Source: Planctomycetota bacterium (GTDB lineage: Bacteria; Planctomycetota; Phycisphaerae; SM23-33; FEN-1343). Taken from it: DNA of 6,038 nucleotides. This document shows positions 1 to 6,038 of this stretch, one piece after another; position 1 is the first letter of the stretch, and every line of letters starts with the position of its first letter. The stretch is from positions 1-6,038 of the forward strand of contig JABMQG010000188.1 in assembly GCA_013203365.1 (NCBI GenBank). Reading direction: 5' to 3'. The notes beneath the pieces were generated by a model that was not told the DNA's origin, searched no databases, and saw nothing but the letters and a program-made list of their open reading frames with translations. The translations under genes and the position numbers were made by a program.

Positions 1-123
1 ACTACGAATCTCTTCGATATGAATCACTTGCTGCAGTGGTCCTTCTGGCGACGTCGCCATCAAGCCATCGCCCCTGTTGCCACTACCAAGCCCGCGCCCT
101 ATAATGCGAGACTGTAGTACCAA
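1..123 (+). mobile_element. 3' end of a decayed transposase gene (left copy)
   Basis: Reading from base 1, the frame gives the C-terminal signature WSFWRRRHQAIA (codons 37-72). From memory this tryptophan/arginine/HQ motif, followed by CHYxxR, is typical of the C-termini of some DDE transposases; the exact IS family is uncertain. After the GCC codon at 70-72 the copy is one base short compared with its partner near 5056. Shifting frame at about 73-77 restores CHYQARAL and a TAA stop at 102-104. A diverged direct copy lies at 4999-5109, and both copies end in the same 11 bases, GACTGTAGTAC (110-120 and 5096-5106). Similarity stops around 123, just before the Shine-Dalgarno of the next gene. 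The element is not functional: it is frameshifted, and only its end is in view. It probably extends left beyond the window. Confidence 0.68.
77..105 (+). promoter_or_regulatory. Sigma70-type promoter for the secreted cyclophilin gene
   Basis: TTGCCA at 77-82 matches the -35 consensus in five of six positions. It is followed by exactly 17 bases and then a perfect TATAAT at 100-105. The predicted start of transcription is near 111-113, leaving a leader of about 22 bases before the ATG at 134. The promoter lies wholly inside the transposase relic: the -35 begins where the one-base deletion occurred, and the -10 overlaps the relic's shifted-frame stop TAA. The aligned part of the right copy (about 5063-5095) lacks both hexamers, so the promoter is specific to this copy. 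The prediction rests on consensus match and spacing alone; no transcription data are available. Confidence 0.62.
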
Positions 124-131
124 GGAGGTGA
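122..131 (+). promoter_or_regulatory. Strong Shine-Dalgarno that sets the start at 134
   Basis: AAGGAGGTGA is close to a perfect complement of the 16S rRNA 3' end. Its GGAGG core (124-128) sits five bases before the ATG at 134. This decides against the longer frame that opens at TTG 77 and against the ATG at 104. Both of those lie in or upstream of the promoter and lack a ribosome binding site. Confidence 0.85.
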
Positions 132-133
132 AT

Positions 134-3100
134 ATGAGGCCGAATCGAGGGATGAGGGTCATTGTGCCAATCTTCGAACCCCTGGAGAATCGACAGTTAC
201 TTGATGGCTCGGCCCCCGTGTTTGCGACGCCGATGACGGACCAGTTCATGGCTGTGGATGGTGGCTTGACCCTCGGCGTGAACGGATTCGACGTGGACGG
301 CGATGCCCTGACGATCACTGCCGTCAGCGACAACCCAAACCTGGAGATCACGATCCCCACCGGGAACCGTTACGCCACGCTGCACTTCACTCAGTCCAAT
401 GGCGTGACGGCCATTGGGGACATTGTGGTGCAGCTTTTTGACAATCGCAGCCTGATGGCTACCTCACGGTTCGTGACCTTGGCGACCAACGCCGTTAATT
501 TGGATGGAACTCTGAACCCTTCTGGAATTCCCTTCTACACCAACGTCGCGGTGCACCGGGTCATCGAGGATTTCATGATCCAGACGGGCGACACGGTCAA
601 TGGCGACGGCACGGGCGGAAGCGAGCTGGGTACGTTCAACGACACCTTTGATCCGGTGCTGTCGTTCTCCGGCATCGGTGTGCTGGCAATGGCCAATAGC
701 GGCGTCAACACCAACGACTGCCAGTTCTTCATCACGACCGGTACGGCTCCGTGGCTGGACCAGGTGCACATGATCTTCGGGCAGGTCGTATCGGGCTGGG
801 ACGTGCTGGAGACGCTGAATACCGTCCATACCGACAGCAACAATTCTCCTGACCAGTCACCCTACGATCCGCCCAGGCTTGCCAGTGTGCAGGTTGTCGA
901 GGATGCGCACGATGGTACCGTCACAATGCAGTACACCGACAAGGCCGGCGGCGTCTCGCACGTGACTATCCGGCTGGACGACGGGAACGGGAACATCACC
1001 GAGCAGACTATTACCGTTCAGGCCATGGGCATAAGCGATCCTGGCCTGTTACGTGTCACGCCTGGCGAGGCGGGCGGATTCACCGCCTCCATGAACGGGT
1101 ATACCGACGGCGGAACATTGGACTGGACGGTTTACACGACCCTGACCGGGGCCTCGGTAGCTGTAGACGACACCACCGGAGAAGTCTCCATAACCAGCCC
1201 AGCCGGCTACGAGGGCGTCTTTCAGGTCATTCTGGGGCTCACTATATCCGGCGACCAGCGTATGGCAACGCGTTCATTCTTCGTGGCCAGCCAAGCCAGC
1301 GAAGACCAGCAGGTCATTGCCGGACTACCGTCCAGCACGGGTGCCACTGAGTATAGCAGCGATGTCGTGGGCAACCTTGTGTACCTGGCCTGCGGCAATG
1401 CCGGCATCGAGGTCTACGACGCCACAGACCCGGCCCAGCCCTTGCTGCTAGGCTCGTACAACACGGCCGGAGAAGCTCGCAACATCAAGGTCGTAGGCGA
1501 CTACGCCTTCGTCAGCGACACTTTCAACGGGCTGGTGACGCTGAACGTCTCCAACCCGGCCGACATTACGTTGATCAGCACGACCCCAGTCGGCGGCTCG
1601 GCTGCGCTGGGTTTGGATGCACGGGATGGTCTACTGTATGTGGCCAGCTACGCAGACGGCCTGAACGTTTACGACATCAGCAATCCGGCGCAGATCGCTC
1701 TGGTCGGCAACATCGCTAACCTTTTCAAGGACTCCAGCAGGAACTGGGTCCGTTTCACGCAGGCCATGGACGTCGCTTTGTACGGAGATTATGCCTACGT
1801 TACCGAGTATATCGCCGGGGCCGTTGTGGTTTTGAACGTATCCAATCCCGCTTCAATGAAGTATGTCAGATACTTCTTTTCTGCGGGGTACACTTGGGGC
1901 ATCGACGTATGCGACAACCGTCTGTACGTAGCCAACGTCAGTGCAGGGCTGCTCGTGTACAGTCTGTCGAAACCCGCCAAGCCCAAGCTTCTGGGACAGA
2001 TGGCCGTTTCCGATTTCGCCTGCTTTGTCAGTGTGTACAACCAGATGGCCGTGGTGGGCACAGGTCAATCCGGCTTCTGGTTTATCGACGTGCACAATCC
2101 CAAGGCCATGACGATGCTCTACCACCTCGCCAGCACAGGCGCTGGCGGGCAGGCGACAGCCATGGGATCGACCCTGGTTCTGCCGATGAGCTCCTCAGGT
2201 GCGATACTGATGGACGCCGGCGACCTAATTCAACGCATTACGGTGGAGTCCTCCCTGACGATCACAGACAGTGCCGGCACGGCCATCACCATCAAGGCCA
2301 GCAAGGCCCTCGTGTATGCCTACATGACCGCACCGGAGGGTGGTGACATCGACCATATCGAGATCGTACCGTTGTCTGCCGGCGCCAGCAGAGTAAAGAT
2401 TACTACCAAGGGTGCAGCCAAGGATACCCGTTCCACCGTCAACGCCATCCACGTCAGCGGCGCATTGAAATCTCTCACGGCCAAGACGATCAACCTGAAC
2501 GGCGACTTCACCGCCGACGGCATGGTCAAATCGCTTGCCCTGGGCAACCTCACCGGCGGGACCATCGTTCTGCCGGCGGCGCCTGTCGGAGACACTCGTT
2601 CCAAAGCCGTTTTGACTTTCGACAGGCTCAGCGAGGCCAGCATCATCAGCGACATCCCCATCAAGTCGTTGACTATGACCGACTGGATCGACGTCGACGC
2701 CATACGTGACGAGGTGACCGCACCTTGGCTGGGGAAGCTGTCCGTCAAGGGTAGCAAAAAACGTGTGATCTCAGGCGACTTCGCCGCCGACCTGATGCTC
2801 AATCAGGACAATGCCGCCACCGCCAAGAATATCCTCGGCAAGGTCGCCATCGCCGGAGACTGGGGCGATGACATCCAGACCATCATAGACGGCTCGTACG
2901 ACGCAGCCGCCTACGAGAGCATATGGGATATCAACGGGAACGTCGGCTCGGTAACTGTCAAAGGATCGGCTGGCAACGTCATCCTGCGTGCTGCCGGTTC
3001 CATCGGCAGAATCGCTGTCGCAGCAGCCGGGCACGCCGATTTCCTGGCCGGCATAAGCGATGCCGCCGAACGCCACGCCGCGAACGTCGACGAATTTGAG

Positions 3101-3406
3101 AATATGCTGGCCACCATAAAGTCGTTCAAGACTACCGGTATCAAGGTCTCCAAGGGCCAAGCCGCCCCGGCTTTTTTATTCCTGGACAGCAGTCTATCCG
3201 CCAGCAAGATCGGTACCGTCAAGTTCCTGAACGCCGATTTCGACAACGGCGGCCAGTCGTTCGGCGTGTTCGCCCGTTCGACCGGAACAGGCAAGGAGAT
3301 CCGGTCCGTCACTTGCATCAATACCCTCACGAAGGAACGAATCTCCTGGCGGAAAAGCCCGCAGCTCTTCCCTCTGGGCGACCTGGTTGTGGACCTGCTG
3401 AACTGA
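134..3406 (+). CDS. Exported cyclophilin-type PPIase with LVIVD beta-propeller, 1,090 aa
   Basis: Residues 12-25 hold PIFEPLENRQLLDG, the LEPRxLL-type N-terminal motif of planctomycete exported proteins, so the product is probably secreted or surface-located. Residues 27-90 form an Ig/cadherin-like strand region with a DVDGD motif. Residues 93-255 are a cyclophilin domain (peptidyl-prolyl cis-trans isomerase). Its active-site counterparts are visible: HR at 141-142, FMIQ at 147-150, QFFIT at 197-201, WLD at 207-209 and H212, so it may be catalytically active. Residues 256-297 resemble the closing strands of the Ig-like domain. Residues about 413-697 contain seven LVIVD-type blades (pattern LYVAxxxxGLxVYDxSNPA), enough for one complete beta-propeller. 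Residues 700-1090 are beta-rich, with loose repeats of the type IGxVxxxG, and I recognise no family there. The start is set by the strong Shine-Dalgarno. The cyclophilin and propeller calls are firm; the substrate is unknown. Confidence 0.9.
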   Translation: MRPNRGMRVIVPIFEPLENRQLLDGSAPVFATPMTDQFMAVDGGLTLGVNGFDVDGDALTITAVSDNPNLEITIPTGNRYATLHFTQSNGVTAIGDIVVQLFDNRSLMATSRFVTLATNAVNLDGTLNPSGIPFYTNVAVHRVIEDFMIQTGDTVNGDGTGGSELGTFNDTFDPVLSFSGIGVLAMANSGVNTNDCQFFITTGTAPWLDQVHMIFGQVVSGWDVLETLNTVHTDSNNSPDQSPYDPPRLASVQVVEDAHDGTVTMQYTDKAGGVSHVTIRLDDGNGNITEQTITVQAMGISDPGLLRVTPGEAGGFTASMNGYTDGGTLDWTVYTTLTGASVAVDDTTGEVSITSPAGYEGVFQVILGLTISGDQRMATRSFFVASQASEDQQVIAGLPSSTGATEYSSDVVGNLVYLACGNAGIEVYDATDPAQPLLLGSYNTAGEARNIKVVGDYAFVSDTFNGLVTLNVSNPADITLISTTPVGGSAALGLDARDGLLYVASYADGLNVYDISNPAQIALVGNIANLFKDSSRNWVRFTQAMDVALYGDYAYVTEYIAGAVVVLNVSNPASMKYVRYFFSAGYTWGIDVCDNRLYVANVSAGLLVYSLSKPAKPKLLGQMAVSDFACFVSVYNQMAVVGTGQSGFWFIDVHNPKAMTMLYHLASTGAGGQATAMGSTLVLPMSSSGAILMDAGDLIQRITVESSLTITDSAGTAITIKASKALVYAYMTAPEGGDIDHIEIVPLSAGASRVKITTKGAAKDTRSTVNAIHVSGALKSLTAKTINLNGDFTADGMVKSLALGNLTGGTIVLPAAPVGDTRSKAVLTFDRLSEASIISDIPIKSLTMTDWIDVDAIRDEVTAPWLGKLSVKGSKKRVISGDFAADLMLNQDNAATAKNILGKVAIAGDWGDDIQTIIDGSYDAAAYESIWDINGNVGSVTVKGSAGNVILRAAGSIGRIAVAAAGHADFLAGISDAAERHAANVDEFENMLATIKSFKTTGIKVSKGQAAPAFLFLDSSLSASKIGTVKFLNADFDNGGQSFGVFARSTGTGKEIRSVTCINTLTKERISWRKSPQLFPLGDLVVDLLN

Positions 3407-3641
3407 GCTTGACAGGGCGGTTCCTCGAAGTACTTCCGAATCTGGCCAGTCTTATACGAACTGCTGGCCGACACTGCGGTTGCCGATGATAACACGGGCA
3501 GGTTCCAACGTCTCTCCGACCTTCTTCGCGGCCCATTCCACCAACTAGGGCTGCACGATGTTCTTGAGATACGAGGTATTATACCTATTCGTTCGGAACT
3601 GCGATCCAGCGGTCTTGGGGCATAACAATTCTGCCTAGACG
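3407..3641. other. Convergent gap with a weak, interrupted minus-strand frame
   Basis: This stretch separates two genes that converge on it and holds no intact gene. One minus-strand frame (3634 down to 3455) reads as ordinary protein sequence, for example YLKNIVQP and then LVEWAAKKVGETLEPARV. It is broken by TAG at 3545-3547 and TAA at 3452-3454, and it has no start codon with a ribosome binding site. It could be the remains of a gene, but I recognise no family and it may be chance. A six-base inverted repeat (GGCCAG 3444-3449 and CTGGCC 3464-3469) could form a hairpin between the convergent genes. No T-run follows it on either strand, so I do not call it an intrinsic terminator. Confidence 0.3.
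3574..3586. repeat. 13-base interrupted palindrome
   Basis: AGGTAT and ATACCT flank a single central base. Read on the minus strand, the centre contains TATAAT, but no acceptable -35 lies 16-18 bases upstream of it and no intact gene lies downstream in that direction. It may be an operator-like site or simply chance; I see no second copy in the window. Confidence 0.25.
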
Positions 3642-4256
3642 TTATCTTTTGAGTGAATCCTTTAGATTATCGCAGGCCGCTCTTGTCACCTGAAGGTTTG
3701 GACGAAGTTGTTGAATCTCCAAAAAACCCTTCTCTGTGACCTGACTCTTGGCGGGGAGAAAAAGAATGCGGAGATTATCCATCTTCTTTATATGCTCGAA
3801 TGCCCCGTCAGTTATCAAAGGACAAAAACTCAGGTCTAGCCTCTTGATCGACTTTATACTCGGTAATGCGGCAAGCTCTTCATCAGTTATGCGAGGATGC
3901 CCCTGGTCATCAAGGATCATCAGTTCCGGTACTCGATTGTCGTTCCACTCCGCGACCATATCGCTCAAGCCACCGGTGAGGACAATGACGCCCCAACTGG
4001 AGCACGCCGGAATATCCACCTTACCACCTGGCCCAGTAACTCCAATCGGAGATTCTAAGTCCGAGAGCATGGTTACGTCCCCAGCATTTCGGCAATACAG
4101 AATGCAACCCCCTTGTTGCGAACGATAAGTCATGGCCCCATACCCTTCTGATGCTTTCGAATCGCCCGAACCAGATTTCTTGCAGCCAGTCGTTGCCAAC
4201 ATTACGGAAAGAAGTGTCAATGCCAGATACGTCAGAATGCCGAATCGTGATTTCAT
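3642..4256 (-). CDS. Putative LRR lipoprotein, 204 aa
   Basis: The N-terminus is a classic export signal: basic MKSR, a hydrophobic stretch (residues 7-21), then ATTGC with Cys25 as the likely lipidated residue. The -3 position is Thr rather than the preferred Leu, so the lipobox is slightly weak. A polar Ser/Lys/Gly linker follows (26-40), then a region without a recognised family (41-115) containing four cysteines (51, 55, 85 and one further at 145 in the repeats). Residues 123-194 form about three leucine-rich repeats of the planctomycete type (ITDEELAAL, RLDLSFCPLITDGAF, LRILFLP, VTEKGFLEI), probably a protein-binding surface. The ATG has a GAGG five bases upstream. The gene lies 44 bases downstream of the small membrane protein gene in the same direction. 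Envelope location is inferred; the partner is unknown. Confidence 0.82.
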   Translation of the reverse strand: MKSRFGILTYLALTLLSVMLATTGCKKSGSGDSKASEGYGAMTYRSQQGGCILYCRNAGDVTMLSDLESPIGVTGPGGKVDIPACSSWGVIVLTGGLSDMVAEWNDNRVPELMILDDQGHPRITDEELAALPSIKSIKRLDLSFCPLITDGAFEHIKKMDNLRILFLPAKSQVTEKGFLEIQQLRPNLQVTRAACDNLKDSLKR

Positions 4257-4300
4257 GATAGCCTCGATCTTCCTGAAATTAGTTTACCTATCCCTAGAAG

Positions 4301-4513
4301 TTACTTCCATGGCTGTTCCCTCAGCAAAGCGGCCAGTAATATTATGCCAACACAGACCACTACAGGAACAAGCATGAACATCCATACGAGGAATCCCTTT
4401 AGGTATCCGACCGGGCGACCTGTCTCGCCTAACGGCGTTCGCTCGGCTGATATGCCTCTGCCGTAGAACACTGTGCTGCCAATCACAAAAACAATGGCGT
4501 CAGATTGGGACAT
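4301..4513 (-). CDS. Small hypothetical membrane protein, 70 aa
   Basis: From the ATG at 4511-4513 the frame reads MSQSDAIVFVIGSTVFYGRG at the start. It ends in one strong transmembrane segment (about residues 42-63: VWMFMLVPVVVCVGIILLAALL) and a short basic tail, LREQPWK. The frame is open further upstream, to 4609, but those codons overlap the transposase relic, so I prefer the internal start. There is no good Shine-Dalgarno before it, which leaves open that the true 5' end was lost to the neighbouring insertion. The gene runs in the same direction as the LRR lipoprotein, 44 bases upstream of it, so the two may be co-transcribed. I do not recognise a family. The single hydrophobic helix and ordinary composition argue for a real but uncharacterised gene. 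Confidence 0.5.
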   Translation of the reverse strand: MSQSDAIVFVIGSTVFYGRGISAERTPLGETGRPVGYLKGFLVWMFMLVPVVVCVGIILLAALLREQPWK

Positions 4514-4572
4514 TCTGGCCAAAGTAACTACATTTAACCGCGGCCTCTTATTCCTGGTGAAAAGCTGATCAA

Positions 4573-5103
4573 TTGCAAGCTGCTGTCGCGATTTGCTGCC
4601 GGGCGACAATAGTAGGCGGAGCCTTTGGTTATGTCAACATGGAATCTCGTGTCATGGCTGTTTCCAGATGCATCCGGGCCGGGCACGGCAGACAAGCGGA
4701 GGCCATTCGCCAGGTTGAGTTCGAGTGGGTGTACCTCTTCGGTGCCGTCTGTCCAGCCAGCGACAAGGCTCACGGCTGCCTGCTGCCCTACGTCGATTCC
4801 GAGTCCATAATCGTTTACCTGGCGGACTTCAGCCGAAACCTGCCGCCGGAAGAGCACGCCCTGATGGTTCTGGACACTACCTTCGACAGTGCGGGCACAG
4901 GCCAACTAAGCAGCAAAAAAAACATCGCTGATCTGGTGCCGATAACTGAACCCGCAGTTCGTCGGTTGCTGTTGGCAGTTATATGGCCTCGGCTGAGGGA
5001 TATTGAAAAGTCACTGACGTGGTCGTTCTGGCGACGCCGGCATCAAGCCATTGCCCGCCGCTGTCACTATCGGGCACGAGATCCAGCTAAAACGCGACTG
5101 TAG
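4573..5103 (+). pseudogene. Chimeric transposase relic: IS630-like DDE_3 fragment joined to another transposase C-terminus
   Basis: The frame opens at a TTG without a ribosome binding site. Residues about 35-110 follow the DDE_3 pattern of IS630-type transposases: GHGRQ, then FEWVYLFGAVCP, LLPYVDSES, and LMVLD, with Asp101 as the likely second catalytic residue. The usual continuation (PPYSPELNPVE, carrying the last catalytic residue) is missing. The frame instead passes through an A8 run (4915-4922) into PAVRRLLLAVIWPRL and the WSFWRRRHQAIARRCHYRAR tail, which belongs to a different transposase type. The first part of the IS630 gene, including its first catalytic Asp, is not visible. With no complete catalytic triad, the product cannot be an active transposase. 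Codons in the IS630 part still favour G or C at third positions, so the decay is not very old. The IS630 link is from remembered patterns, not a search. Confidence 0.65.
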
Positions 5104-5109
5104 TACTAA
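4945..5109 (+). mobile_element. 3' end of a transposase gene (right copy)
   Basis: This is the right-hand partner of the relic at 1-123. From GAT 4999 to W 5020 it aligns without gaps to the left copy from GAT 16 (DIEKSLTW against DMNHLLQW). Over the next 12 codons (5020-5055 against 37-72) 32 of 36 bases agree, and all four differences are synonymous third-position changes. Here the frame is intact through RRCHYRAR to TAG at 5101-5103. The shared end GACTGTAGTAC is probably close to the element's right terminus. I found no matching inverted copy (GTACTACAGTC) that could mark a left end in the window. The copy points toward the convergent pseudopilin-like gene, whose stop is 41 bases past TAG. 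Confidence 0.66.
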
Positions 5110-5144
5110 TCCAGGCAGACCCCCACCCTGCTGGCTGCGCCGAG

Positions 5145-6038
5145 TTATCTGTTCTTCGAGGCGGCTTGGGCCTTTTTCACCATCTCCCAGAACTGATCGT
5201 CGACCAGGACGGTTTCGACGTGCACGTCGCAGAACAGCACGTGCGTGCGATTGGCGTTTCGCGTTCGCGTGGCGGGGTCTTCGTAGACCATGATCGACAT
5301 AGGGTCAAAGAGTTTCGGCGGCGGAATGTACACGTATAACTTCTTCCCGGTAACGGGGTTGACCAGCATCTCTTCCGGGGCATACCGCCCTTTCACGAGT
5401 GTATCCAGGTCTGGTGGCGCGATGTCCTGGTTGTTGGCCATGTACACGTTGATGGCCTGGCCGATGCCCAGGAGATTGGCCCGCGACACTGCCTCCTTCG
5501 CATTATCCCTGGCCTGGCGAAACGCAGGGACCAGGATATCGAACACCTGCTGGGTTTTCGATTCGTTGCGGTCCAAAACAAGTCGATCTTTCGCAATCAC
5601 CGGCGTAAGGAACGAGGCAAGTTTATCGAATTCCGGCACGTATGAGGAGACTGCCTGCTTGAGGCTTTGGAGAGAGGTTGGGATCAAACCGTTCAACGCC
5701 TCCGCCGAGGCTGGATCATTAGACTGAACGATTATCCTGATCGAGGCCTTCGGAGGAAGGTTCGCCCCGACCGCCATCCACAACAGCCCGCGTGTAATGG
5801 CCGTGCTCGGCCCGCCACCGAGCTGTTTCGGTAGGGTCGGCATCGTCTCCTCTATCACCCGGCGGTTGACGGCGGTGGGAAGCAGCAGGACCTGCACATC
5901 GGTGTCGCCGGCGGTGGCGAAGGCCTCGGGCAATTCCACCCGTGGATTCAGTGTCATGTTCGCCAGCCGTCCGAGGACATCTTCGGCCCCGCCACAAACG
6001 GCCCCGCTCAACACCCGACACGCCCCCTTCATACCGAA
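5145..6038 (-). CDS. Pseudopilin-like planctomycete protein, 5' end cut by the window
   Basis: The frame stays open to the window edge. The ATG at 6030-6032 opens with MKGACRVLSG, not a signal peptide, and has no clear ribosome binding site, so the true start is probably outside; 297 residues are visible. Counting from that Met, residues 34-115 form a globular region (AGDTDVQVLLLP, GGGPSTAITRGLLW, PPKASIRIIVQS) that I recognise only as a planctomycete type. Residues 168-215 resemble the region after the first helix of type II secretion pseudopilins (RQARDNAKEAVSRANLLGIG, INVYMANN, PPDLDTLV). The tail HVLFCDVHVETV corresponds to the HVLFADGHVE motif of the H-X9-DG/DUF1559-like group, but DG is DV, and Asn rather than His stands ten residues before the Asp. 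It is probably envelope-associated; its precise role is unknown. Confidence 0.75.
   Translation of the reverse strand, partial: FGMKGACRVLSGAVCGGAEDVLGRLANMTLNPRVELPEAFATAGDTDVQVLLLPTAVNRRVIEETMPTLPKQLGGGPSTAITRGLLWMAVGANLPPKASIRIIVQSNDPASAEALNGLIPTSLQSLKQAVSSYVPEFDKLASFLTPVIAKDRLVLDRNESKTQQVFDILVPAFRQARDNAKEAVSRANLLGIGQAINVYMANNQDIAPPDLDTLVKGRYAPEEMLVNPVTGKKLYVYIPPPKLFDPMSIMVYEDPATRTRNANRTHVLFCDVHVETVLVDDQFWEMVKKAQAASKNR

Noticed and set aside
47..58. Perfect 12-base palindrome GGCGACGTCGCC
   Set aside because: It lies within the arginine codons of the conserved WRRRHQ motif, and the partner copy loses the palindrome while keeping the peptide. Coding constraint explains it.
77..133. Longer start for the large gene at TTG 77 or ATG 104
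   Set aside because: These codons overlap the promoter hexamers and the relic, have no ribosome binding site, and precede the predicted transcription start. The ATG at 134 has an excellent Shine-Dalgarno.
2320..2802. Long minus-strand frame inside the large gene
   Set aside because: It is antisense to a continuous, domain-bearing gene, has no ribosome binding site, and reads as low-information sequence. Long antisense frames are expected in GC-rich coding DNA.
3444..3469. Hairpin as an intrinsic terminator for the convergent genes
   Set aside because: The stem is only six base pairs with a 14-base loop, and no T-run follows it on either strand.
4514..4609. Upstream extension of the small membrane protein to 4609
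   Set aside because: The added residues are basic and polar, overlap the transposase relic, and have no ribosome binding site at their start.
4534..4905. Minus-strand frame of 123 residues opposite the transposase relic
   Set aside because: The plus frame matches the IS630-like DDE_3 pattern and has codon use suited to it, so the minus frame is its shadow.
1..6038. tRNA, rRNA, CRISPR array, riboswitch or a complete insertion sequence
   Set aside because: I looked on both strands for cloverleaf arms, regularly spaced repeats and paired terminal inverted repeats and saw none. Only the two relic transposase ends and the IS630-like fragment are present.

Overview
The window looks like chromosomal DNA of a member of the Planctomycetota, probably a GC-rich soil, freshwater or bioreactor lineage. 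Three signs support this: (1) a 1,090-residue secreted protein that opens with an N-terminal LEPRxLL-type motif (here FEPLENRQLL); (2) a lipoprotein with planctomycete-style leucine-rich repeats; and (3) a pseudopilin-like protein ending in a degenerate H-X9-DG-type tail. I cannot name the species.

Layout. Bases 1-123 are the 3' end of a decayed transposase gene, running in from outside the window. Its last bases contain a near-perfect sigma70-type promoter (TTGCCA, 17 bases, TATAAT), followed by a strong Shine-Dalgarno sequence and the large + strand gene at 134-3406. That gene encodes an exported cyclophilin (peptidyl-prolyl isomerase) joined to a seven-blade LVIVD-like beta-propeller and a long beta-rich C-terminus. 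A short convergent gap (3407-3641) holds no intact gene, only a weak, interrupted reading frame. Next comes a minus-strand pair: a small membrane protein (4513 down to 4301) upstream of an LRR lipoprotein (4256 down to 3642). Bases 4573-5103 hold a second transposase relic. It is a chimera of an IS630-like DDE_3 fragment and the same transposase C-terminus that occurs at the left edge. The minus-strand gene at 5145-6038 is pseudopilin-like and is cut by the window end.

How it fits together. The intact genes encode exported or envelope-associated proteins, but nothing shows that they form one pathway. The main structural feature is a pair of direct, diverged relics of one transposase family about 5 kb apart, bracketing the secreted protein and the lipoprotein pair. 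The two relics differ only at synonymous third positions across their 12 best-conserved codons. The left copy also carries a one-base frameshift, and the promoter of the large gene now lies over that damaged end. I see no RNA genes, CRISPR array or complete mobile element. No new multi-gene system is evident; the best candidates for a second look are the promoter built from the transposase relic and the cyclophilin/propeller fusion.
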